From Novosphingobium sp. (lineage in GTDB: Bacteria; Pseudomonadota; Alphaproteobacteria; Sphingomonadales; Sphingomonadaceae), in NCBI GenBank assembly GCA_028697875.1, contig JAQVEQ010000033.1, forward strand, positions 1 through 18,900: DNA of 18,900 bases. Direction: 5' to 3'. Made by a program: the position numbers and the translations under genes. Numbering within the stretch: position 1 is the stretch's first letter; every line of letters begins with the position of its first letter. A model generated the notes under the pieces. The model did no database searches. It had not been told where the DNA came from and saw only the letters and a list, made by a program, of their open reading frames with translations. Below are positions 8,017 to 13,939 of the stretch, in pieces.

Positions 8017-8045
8017 CCTTAGTGGAGAGTACCCGGCGGCTCAAG
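8017..8045 (-). promoter_or_regulatory. Possible pyrB promoter
   Basis: On the minus strand CTTGAG (8045-8040) and CTAAGG (8022-8017) are separated by 17 bases, and pyrB starts 12 bases further on. The -35 is close to the alphaproteobacterial CTTGAC form. The -10 is weak. The 144-bp gap is shared with the divergent sppA. Confidence 0.3.
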
Positions 8046-8149
8046 GTGATTCGGGCCGGATTTCCCCCGCCCTTTCGGCTGGCAAGCACGCCGCGTAGCC
8101 CCTAAGGTGCCGCGCGCATCGGACGGACACTCAAGGGAGCACACCGGTC

Positions 8150-10048
8150 ATGAATTTCGCGGGCAAGGTTTGGCGGCTGCTGGTCGGCATCAAGGACGCG
8201 CTGGCGCTGCTGTTCCTGCTGCTGTTCTTCATGGGGCTCTATGCCGTGCTCACCACCCGGCCCAGCCCCGGCCAGGTGCATGGCGGCGCCCTCCTGCTCG
8301 ACCTCGACGGTTCGGTGGTGGAGGAAGCCTCGCAGACCGATCCGCTGCAAGTGCTGCTGTCGCAGGAAATGCCCGCCGGCGAATTCCAGGCCCGCGACCT
8401 CGTGCGCGCGATCGACGCCGCCGCGACCGACAACCGGATCGAGGCCGTGGTGCTCGACCTGTCGCGCTTCCTCGGCGGGGGACAGGTCCACTTGTCCGAA
8501 ATCGGCGCCGCGCTCGACCGGGTGCGGGCGGCGAAGAAGCCGGTGCTGGCCTTCGCCAATGCCTATGTCGACGACGGGATGATGCTGGCCTCCCATGCCA
8601 GCGAAGTCTGGGTCGATCCGCTGGGCGGCGCGGTGGTCGCCGGTCCGGGCGGCGACCGGCTCTACTACGGCGGGCTGCTCGAGCGGTTGAAAGTCAAGGC
8701 CCACGTCTTCCGCGTGGGGACGTACAAGGCGGCGGTCGAACCTTTTCTCGGCGGCGGCATGTCGCCCGAAGCGCGCGAGGATGCGGGCGCGCTCTATTCC
8801 GCGCTGTGGGAAGAATGGAAAGCCGACGTGAAGAAGGCCCGTCCCGCCGCGAACCTGGCGCTGGTTTCCGGCCAGCCGGTCGAATGGCTGGCCGCGGCGA
8901 AGGGTAATGCCGCGCTTGCCGCCCGGCAGGCGGGCCTGGTCGACAAGATCGGCGACCGGGTCGCCTTCGGCCAGCGCGTGGCCAGGATTGTCGGCCCCGA
9001 CGAATGGGATTCGGTCCCCGGCGGCTTCGCCCATACCGACCTTGCGCCGTGGCTGGCGGCGAACAAGCCGGGCAAGCAGGGCAAGGCCATCGGCGTCGTC
9101 ACCATTGCCGGCGAAATCGTCGACGGCGACGAAGGGCCGGGCAAGGCAGGCGGCGACCGGATTGCCGGCCTGCTCGACGATGCACTGGACGACGATCTCG
9201 CCGGGCTGGTGGTGCGGGTCGATTCGCCGGGCGGTTCGGTCATGGCGTCGGAGGAAATCCGCCGCGCGATCCTGCGCCACAAGGCACGCAAGATCCCTAT
9301 CGCCGTGTCGATGGGCAATGTCGCGGCCAGCGGCGGCTACTGGGTGTCGACCCCGGCGCAGCGGATCTTCGCCGAACCGGAAACGATCACCGGCTCGATC
9401 GGCATTTTCGCGGTGGTCCCGACATTCGAGAACGCGCTGGGCCAATGGGGCGTGACAACCGACGGGGTGAAGACCACGCCCCTGTCCGGCCAGCCGGACC
9501 TCGCCGCCGGGCTGACCCCGGAAACCGAAACCATGATCCAGAGCGTGATCGAAAACGGCTATGCCCGTTTCCTGTCGCTGGTCGCCAAGTCGCGTGGCAA
9601 GAGCCCGGCGGAAATCGACCGGATCGCGCAAGGGCGCGTCTGGGCCGGCGGTCCGGCGCGGCAAGCGGGGCTGGTCGACCAGTTCGGCGGGCTCGACGAC
9701 GCGCTCGCCTGGACGGCGCAGCAAGCCGGACTGAAGGACGGCGAGTGGCACGCCAAGTTCCTCGGCAGCAAGACCGATGCCTATCACTCGCTGCTGCAGG
9801 CCCTGATGGGCTCGGGCGAAGCAGGGGGCAAAGCTTCCGCCAACGATCTCGTCGCCCTGCTCACCGCGCGGCAGGCGGGCCTGACGCAGCGGCTTTCCGC
9901 CGATCTCGACCGTCTGCTGACCACGCGCGGGGCGGAAGCCTACTGCCTGTCCTGCCCGCGCGAACCCCACGGGGCGGCCATGTCCACCCGTTCGCGAGCG
10001 GCGGATTCCGGGCTTATGCGCATACTCGGTACGCTAATTCGCGATTGA
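8150..10048 (+). CDS. sppA: Signal peptide peptidase SppA, 67K type
   Basis: A 632-residue inner-membrane serine protease with two tandem S49 domains, close to the size of the E. coli enzyme. It degrades cleaved signal peptides in the membrane. A single transmembrane segment lies near residues 18-34 (LALLFLLLFFMGLYAVL). The catalytic dyad is split between the two halves as in E. coli SppA: the general-base lysine is K193 in VGTYKAAVEPF, and the nucleophile is S394 in NVAASGGYW. RVDSPGGSV and the ITGSIGIF segment of the second domain are also clear. The ATG at 8150 follows AAGGGAG. The last ~40 residues (after about 590) are a non-conserved tail. The gene is divergent from pyrB and followed by tRNA-Val. 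Confidence 0.95.
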   Translation: MNFAGKVWRLLVGIKDALALLFLLLFFMGLYAVLTTRPSPGQVHGGALLLDLDGSVVEEASQTDPLQVLLSQEMPAGEFQARDLVRAIDAAATDNRIEAVVLDLSRFLGGGQVHLSEIGAALDRVRAAKKPVLAFANAYVDDGMMLASHASEVWVDPLGGAVVAGPGGDRLYYGGLLERLKVKAHVFRVGTYKAAVEPFLGGGMSPEAREDAGALYSALWEEWKADVKKARPAANLALVSGQPVEWLAAAKGNAALAARQAGLVDKIGDRVAFGQRVARIVGPDEWDSVPGGFAHTDLAPWLAANKPGKQGKAIGVVTIAGEIVDGDEGPGKAGGDRIAGLLDDALDDDLAGLVVRVDSPGGSVMASEEIRRAILRHKARKIPIAVSMGNVAASGGYWVSTPAQRIFAEPETITGSIGIFAVVPTFENALGQWGVTTDGVKTTPLSGQPDLAAGLTPETETMIQSVIENGYARFLSLVAKSRGKSPAEIDRIAQGRVWAGGPARQAGLVDQFGGLDDALAWTAQQAGLKDGEWHAKFLGSKTDAYHSLLQALMGSGEAGGKASANDLVALLTARQAGLTQRLSADLDRLLTTRGAEAYCLSCPREPHGAAMSTRSRAADSGLMRILGTLIRD

Positions 10049-10131
10049 GGCTTGTGAATCGCGCAAGCGCATGGCAAAGGCGCGCCCCTGCCCGGCCGCG
10101 ACGGCCATGCGCCGAATGGCGATACAGGGGC

Positions 10132-10206
10132 GGGCGCGTAGCTCAGTGGTAGAGCACACCCTTCACACGGGTGGGGTCGCAAGTTCAATCCTTGCCGCGC
10201 CCACCA
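10132..10206 (+). tRNA. tRNA-Val (anticodon CAC)
   Basis: A complete cloverleaf is readable. The acceptor GGGCGCG (10132-10138) pairs with CGCGCCC (10196-10202). The D stem is GCTC/GAGC. The anticodon stem CACCC/GGGTG has loop TTCACAC and anticodon CAC at 10164-10166. The T stem GCAAG/CTTGC has loop TTCAATC. Discriminator A is followed by an encoded CCA. tRNA 3' ends are common integration targets, and the accessory segment begins right after this gene. Confidence 0.97.
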
Positions 10207-10208
10207 TT

Positions 10209-10234
10209 AAACCCCTTGATTTACTGGGTTTTTT
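10209..10234 (+). terminator. Intrinsic terminator after tRNA-Val
   Basis: The stem AAACCC (10209-10214) with GGGTTT (10226-10231) has an 11-base loop, and the T run continues to 10234. It begins three bases after the encoded CCA. Confidence 0.75.
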
Positions 10235-10271
10235 GGCCTGACTGACCGGCAACACCCCCTGCCAAAATGCA

Positions 10272-10286
10272 GAACGATGCAGGAAC
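10272..10286. promoter_or_regulatory. LexA-type box (GAAC-N7-GAAC), orphan
   Basis: GAACGATGCAGGAAC is an exact match to the alphaproteobacterial LexA operator read on the minus strand (GTTC-N7-GTTC). It lies 38 bases past the tRNA terminator. No gene start is close on either strand. Confidence 0.4.
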
Positions 10287-10298
10287 ACACGCTTCGTT

Positions 10299-10327
10299 CC
10301 CGTACATCCCCGTACAAATCCCGTACA
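10299..10327 (+). repeat. Three direct repeats CCCGTACA
   Basis: CCCGTACA occurs at 10299-10306, 10309-10316 and 10320-10327, with starts 10 and 11 bases apart, about one helical turn. They lie ~95 bp from the tRNA 3' end in DNA with no convincing reading frame. Regular phasing suggests a protein-binding array such as integrase arm sites, but this is inference. Confidence 0.75.
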
Positions 10328-10445
10328 AGCTTCAGGTCGAGATCGCGGGGAAAACCGTGCGATCAGGATGAAGATGTGCACTGCGAAGCGTATCTGGAAA
10401 TTCCCGCACCCCGCAACCCCGGCCACAGGGGGGGTGCTGGAACAA

Positions 10446-10686
10446 CCCTACATGCCCTACATTGGCGGAATTCTGCGATTTTTCACCCTACCTTTTGCCC
10501 TACACGCCCCCTACCTGATAGCGGTTGCCCAACCCTACATTTACGAAATTAAAATATAATATTTTCAATTACATAGGGTTATGGCCCAAAATTTGTAGGG
10601 TTGATGTAGTGTTGTCGATGTGTCGCAGAAAGCGCAGTTTTCTGCGGGTCTTGGGCCAAAAATCCGAAGATGTAGGAAATGTAGGG
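10446..10686. repeat. Two opposed CCCTACA heptamer arrays around an AT-rich palindrome
   Basis: CCCTACA/CCCTACC copies on the plus strand start at 10446, 10455, 10486, 10498, 10509 and 10533. On the right the inverse TGTAGGG-type sequence occurs at 10594-10600 and 10680-10686, with degenerate forms near 10574, 10605 and 10671. Between the arrays is an AT-rich core with a perfect 15-bp palindrome, AAAATAT-a-ATATTTT (10551-10565). A further inverted repeat, CGCAGAAA/TTTCTGCG, lies at 10624-10646. Pairs at 10446/10455 and 10671/10680 share a 9-bp period. The layout looks like an iteron-type origin or a multi-site operator. It is non-coding, and the region 10207-11067 as a whole has no gene I can support. 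Confidence 0.8.
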
Positions 10687-11049
10687 TTCGGCGCACCCCT
10701 CCCCCCTGCCTAGCGGTGGAGAAAGCAAATCAATTCAAGGCGCAAAATGCGCTCTAGCTGCACGAACTCGCACCAAATCGCCCATGTTCTTTGACCTCCA
10801 CAAATGCAGGCAATCTGCCGTTGCACGAGAAGTCGGCAACTGCACGAAAACCGACATAGGAAGTGCGCAGGCGAGGGGGGGAGCAGAGCGCGGCGCGCGG
10901 GGTCTGGCGGGCTGGGTGTTCGCAAATGCCCCGCCCCTGCCCGCTGGGAGGCCGTGCAGCGCCTCGGAGCGTGCGCCCGCCCCCAAGCAGGCCCACACGC
11001 CTGTGGGCGCCCACAGGGCCGCTGCGCCCATCTGGACGGCAGGCCCTTG

Positions 11050-11064
11050 GTTCCTTATTTGTTC
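11050..11064 (+). promoter_or_regulatory. LexA-type box (GTTC-N7-GTTC) before the small protein-SRAP pair
   Basis: GTTCCTTATTTGTTC is an exact match to the alphaproteobacterial LexA operator. It ends three bases before the ATG at 11068. A TTATTT inside it could serve as a -10, which would make the transcript nearly leaderless. A repressor here would block transcription of both downstream genes. Confidence 0.6.
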
Positions 11065-11067
11065 CAC

Positions 11068-11325
11068 ATGGGGAAGCGCGCACCGAATCGTCCGGCATGG
11101 ACTGCCAGCCTTGCGAAGATGATCAGCGAAGGTGTGCACTGCGCGGCCTGCTGCGACACCTGCCGCGAGTGGAAGGACGTGGACCTGCAGGCGCTCGCCC
11201 AGGTGAAGGGGCCTGACTACGATCTATGGGGAAAGCGGACGCGGTGTCGCATCACGCCGGGCTGCAATGGCTGGAACCGCTTCTATTGCAACGGACGTGG
11301 GCGTCTCGAACCGATGCGCGATTGA
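11068..11325 (+). CDS. Small cysteine-rich (zinc-ribbon-like) protein, unknown function
   Basis: An 85-residue protein of no named family that I can assign. Cysteines at 25, 28, 29, 32, 60, 66 and 74 include a CCDTC knuckle and an RCRITPGC segment, so a structural zinc site is likely. The middle (WKDVDLQALAQVKGPDYDLWGKR) is predicted helical and polar. It sits directly behind a LexA-type box and 31 bases ahead of the SRAP gene in the same direction, so the two probably form one SOS-controlled transcript. The start is uncertain: the ATG at 11068 has no ribosome site and touches the box, while the in-frame ATG at 11119 (MISEGVHC) keeps all cysteines. The open frame continues upstream to 10804, but that part is arginine-rich shadow sequence. 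Confidence 0.65.
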   Translation: MGKRAPNRPAWTASLAKMISEGVHCAACCDTCREWKDVDLQALAQVKGPDYDLWGKRTRCRITPGCNGWNRFYCNGRGRLEPMRD

Positions 11326-11356
11326 CACAGGCCACCGGCGGTCGCAGCCTCGCCCC

Positions 11357-11965
11357 ATGTGCAACCTCTACCGCTTGAGCAAGTCCAGCGCCGAAGTGGC
11401 GCGGCTGTTCGGGGCGGCCGACGACAGCGCGGGCAGCAACGCGGGCGAATTCATTTACCCCGGCTATCCGGGGATGGTCGTTGCCGATGGCAGCCTGCGG
11501 ACGATGGCATGGGGATTCCCGCTGGTGCTGAAAGGAAAGCACGGCCAGCCCCTGAAGCCAAAGCCGGTCAACAACACCCGATCCGACAAACTCGACAGCG
11601 GGTTCTGGCGGGCCAGCTTCCACCACCGCCGCTGCCTGATCCCACTGACCGCATTCGCGGAAGCGGAAGGACCGCGCGGCGGGAAGACGCGAACATGGAT
11701 CGCGCTGCCCGGCCATGACGTGTTCTGCTGTGCGGGGATCTGGCGCGACAGCGACGAATGGGGGCCGGTCTATTCGATGGTCATCACCGAACCATCGGAA
11801 CAGATGCACGCGGTGCATAGCCGCATGCCCGTGATCCTGCCGCCTTCAGCACATCACACATGGGTGGAAGGCGAACCGGCCGAGGCAAGGGCTCTGTGCG
11901 TCCCCTACCCCGGCCCGCTATCGATCAAGCAGACGGACCAGCCATGGTCCGGGCACCATGCCTAG
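11357..11965 (+). CDS. SRAP (SOS response-associated peptidase) family protein, YedK/HMCES-like
   Basis: A 202-residue SRAP-fold protein. Family members form a covalent thiazolidine crosslink between Cys2 and abasic sites in single-stranded DNA, shielding them from cleavage. All key residues are visible: C2 exposed after Met removal, N73 in NNTRSD (the NARSE position), E102 in RCLIPLTAFAE, and H154 in HSRMP. The start at 11357 is fixed by the need for Cys at position 2. Upstream is the small cysteine-rich gene behind a LexA-type box, so SOS induction is likely, in line with the known SOS linkage of this family. The stop TAG overlaps the stop of the convergent methyltransferase gene (shared CTAG at 11962-11965). 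Confidence 0.92.
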   Translation: MCNLYRLSKSSAEVARLFGAADDSAGSNAGEFIYPGYPGMVVADGSLRTMAWGFPLVLKGKHGQPLKPKPVNNTRSDKLDSGFWRASFHHRRCLIPLTAFAEAEGPRGGKTRTWIALPGHDVFCCAGIWRDSDEWGPVYSMVITEPSEQMHAVHSRMPVILPPSAHHTWVEGEPAEARALCVPYPGPLSIKQTDQPWSGHHA

Positions 11966-12756
11966 CCGCTGATGATCAGTTCCCCGACTGCCTTGGCCTT
12001 CATGCCGGTGGTGTAGGTGGTGCCGACTTCTTCCATGTCGAAACGGGAGAAGATGCGGCGCACTTCGGGGTGATCGTTCAGGCTTAGGATAAAGCGGCCA
12101 CGGATCCCGGCCAGCATGTCGGCCATCAACTCGAACTGGCCGCGATCGAACAATTCGGCGCCATACATGCGCTCGCTGCCGAAGTACGGCGGGTCGAGAT
12201 AGAACAAGGTGCCCGGCCGGTCCCAGCGCGGGATGAACTCCTGCCAGTCCAGGCACTCGATGTTCACGCCAGCCATCCGTTCCGCCAGCTCTTCCAGCAT
12301 CGGCACCAGTTTGGTGACATCGAAGCGCGCGCCAAGGCCGGGGGCTACGCCGAACGCCCGCGCCCCGGCCACCTTCCCGCCGAATGCCAGGCGCTGCAAA
12401 TAGAGGAACCGGGCGGCCCGGTGCATGTCGGTCAGCGAGTCCGGGTCCTGTTTCGACAGGCGGACGAAGTTCGCCCGGCTACTGATCTGGAACCGGATCA
12501 TTTCGGTGAAGGCAACGTAATGATGTTGCAGCACGCGAAACAGGTTCGCCACGTCCTGGCTGGCATCATTGATCACTTCGCACTTCGGCCGCATGTCACG
12601 GCGCAGAAAGACGCCGCCCATGCCGACGAACGCTTCGGCATAGGTATCGTGCGGCACAGCATTGATCCGTTCCACCAGGCGCTTTGCCAGATTGCGTTTT
12701 CCTCCCACCCACGGCGCCACCGGTCGCACCGGGGCCACGGCTTCTAACTGTTCCAT
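11962..12756 (-). CDS. D12-class DNA adenine methyltransferase (Dam-like)
   Basis: A 264-residue SAM-dependent N6-adenine methyltransferase of the D12/Dam class. Motif X-like PWVGGKR lies at 15-21, SAM-binding AEAFVGMGGVF at 40-50, and the catalytic DPPY at 188-191. The order and length fit orphan phage Dam enzymes, and no restriction endonuclease is adjacent. The recognition sequence cannot be told from the sequence alone; GATC is usual for the class. The ATG at 12756 has AAAGGGAG upstream. An in-frame TTG at 12777 would overlap that site and is less likely. A LexA-type box at 12779-12793 lies directly upstream, so damage-inducible expression is likely. Prophage methyltransferases typically protect phage DNA or alter promoter activity. 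Confidence 0.9.
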   Translation of the reverse strand: MEQLEAVAPVRPVAPWVGGKRNLAKRLVERINAVPHDTYAEAFVGMGGVFLRRDMRPKCEVINDASQDVANLFRVLQHHYVAFTEMIRFQISSRANFVRLSKQDPDSLTDMHRAARFLYLQRLAFGGKVAGARAFGVAPGLGARFDVTKLVPMLEELAERMAGVNIECLDWQEFIPRWDRPGTLFYLDPPYFGSERMYGAELFDRGQFELMADMLAGIRGRFILSLNDHPEVRRIFSRFDMEEVGTTYTTGMKAKAVGELIISG

Positions 12757-12778
12757 TCGTACTAGACTCCCTTTCAAT

Positions 12779-12793
12779 GTTCGCTACTTGTTC
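12779..12793 (-). promoter_or_regulatory. LexA-type box upstream of the DNA methyltransferase
   Basis: The plus strand reads GTTCGCTACTTGTTC, an exact GTTC-N7-GTTC. It ends 22 bases before the methyltransferase ATG and lies in non-coding DNA between that gene and the portal gene, so it is in operator position. Confidence 0.6.
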
Positions 12794-12910
12794 CGCCGTT
12801 CGCGCGAGCGGCGGGACGATTCGGGCGATGATCACGCCCGGTTCGCGGCAAGGGAGCTTTGCCGGGGTTGAGCGCTGCAACGCTCATCCCCCCGCCTCAC
12901 GCGAGGCGGG
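12793..12910. other. Hairpin cluster after the portal gene, candidate cos/terminator region
   Basis: Three inverted repeats lie within 118 bp: CCGCCG/CGGCGG (12793-12814, with further TC/GA pairing inside), TGAGCG/CGCTCA (12869-12886) and CCCGCCTC/GAGGCGGG (12891-12910, 4-base loop). In P2 the cos site lies just beyond the end of gene Q, which is this place. The hairpin nearest the portal stop could also end the P-Q transcript, although no T run follows. I cannot identify a cleavage site. Confidence 0.4.
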
Positions 12911-12916
12911 TTGAAT

Positions 12917-13939
12917 TCACGCAGCGGCCGATGCGGCGCTGGGCTGGTAATCGCGGAAGCGCACCACGTCCTGGCCGAACCATTCGTTGACTTCGGTCAT
13001 GTGCAGCATCAGTGGTTCGATCTCGTTGACGAAGAAGATGTCGTTGGCCCTGCCCACGTCGCCAAAGCCACCGTTGTTCTGCGGGATCACGCCCATGATC
13101 TGCGGCGGCGTCCGGTGCGCGGCCATCACATCGTCCCGCGTCACGTTCTTGATGTTCAGAAACTCGTCCTTGGCGGCCACTTCGCTGATCGGGATGATCT
13201 GCACCCCATCCTTCTTCCCGCCCGGCGCATGCAGGAACAGGTTGCGGAAATTGCCCTGCCCGCGAGCCTCGCGCAGCGACTGGCGGATGGTGTCCACGTC
13301 CTCGTCGCTGACCGTGGTTTCGGAGAAGTAGAAGATGAAGCCCGCGTGGGCGCCGTTGATGTAGTAGCGGCGGCGGAAAAGGGTGGCGTTTTCGTTCAAC
13401 AGCAGGCTTTGCATGGCCGCCAGGTATTCCGGCTTGCCGTACAGTTCCTGCGACGTGTCGTGTTCCAGCAAGTGAAACACCCGGCCCGCCTCGTACTGGT
13501 GCGGGTCCTGGTATTTCTCGACGAACCAATAGACGCCGTTCTTCGCGCGCCGGGTGTTGATGGCCAGGCTGTTCTTCAGCTGCGCGGTGCGCCCGGCGAT
13601 GTTCGGCACGTTTTCGAGATAGGCATTGCCCATCACGAGGAAATCGAGCGCGAACTTGGCAAATTCGTCACGGCTCAACAGCGGATGCGGTTCGAAGTGC
13701 TTGACCAGCAGGTTGCGCTTCACGCGGATGGCGCTGCCATGGTGGGCGGACGCCTGCAGCATCTTGGAAAGGTGCTTCGGGTTGATCGGCGGTTCGTACC
13801 AGCGCCCGTTCCACCAGCATTCGGTGTAACCCAGCAGCTCGCGCCGATCCATGACGCTGACCGCATCGTCCAGGGCAAAGGCCCTGACCGGGCCGTCCAG
13901 CTTCGCGGCCCCATCCGCCTGATTGCTTTCATCCGTCAT
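12917..13939 (-). CDS. Q: Phage portal protein (P2 gpQ family)
   Basis: A 340-residue protein, close to P2 gpQ (about 344). It forms the dodecameric ring through which DNA enters the head. Family features include the N-terminal YTECWWNGRWYEPPI stretch, the central FLVMGNAYLE strand, HLLEHDTSQELYGKPEYLAA, and a C-terminal RTPPQIMGVIPQNNGGFGD loop. The ATG at 13939 overlaps the terminase stop by four bases (ATGA), so it is translationally coupled to gene P. Downstream on the same strand is the hairpin cluster where P2 has cos. The longer open frame reaching 14560 lies inside the terminase gene and is spurious. Confidence 0.95.
   Translation of the reverse strand: MTDESNQADGAAKLDGPVRAFALDDAVSVMDRRELLGYTECWWNGRWYEPPINPKHLSKMLQASAHHGSAIRVKRNLLVKHFEPHPLLSRDEFAKFALDFLVMGNAYLENVPNIAGRTAQLKNSLAINTRRAKNGVYWFVEKYQDPHQYEAGRVFHLLEHDTSQELYGKPEYLAAMQSLLLNENATLFRRRYYINGAHAGFIFYFSETTVSDEDVDTIRQSLREARGQGNFRNLFLHAPGGKKDGVQIIPISEVAAKDEFLNIKNVTRDDVMAAHRTPPQIMGVIPQNNGGFGDVGRANDIFFVNEIEPLMLHMTEVNEWFGQDVVRFRDYQPSAASAAA

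Noticed and set aside
8102..9970. 622-residue minus-strand ORF opposite sppA
   Set aside because: Antisense shadow of a complete SppA with both catalytic residues.
10163..10426. Minus-strand ORF ending in GAARIELATPPV over tRNA-Val
   Set aside because: The C-terminus is the antisense of the tRNA gene, a well-known false ORF type. The rest lies over terminator and repeat DNA with no family resemblance.
10446..10686. CRISPR array
   Set aside because: The repeated units are only 7-8 bp, occur in both orientations, and have short irregular spacing. No cas genes are nearby.
10804..11067. Upstream extension of the small Cys-rich protein
   Set aside because: The added 88 residues are arginine- and cysteine-rich shadow sequence and would put the LexA-type box inside the gene. 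The protein-like part begins at 11068 or 11119.
10735..11139. Minus-strand ORF of 134 residues in the gap before the small Cys-rich gene
   Set aside because: Composition is A/R/C/W-rich noise, there is no motif, and it is overlapped by equally long frames on both strands. The GC-rich stretch keeps frames open by chance.
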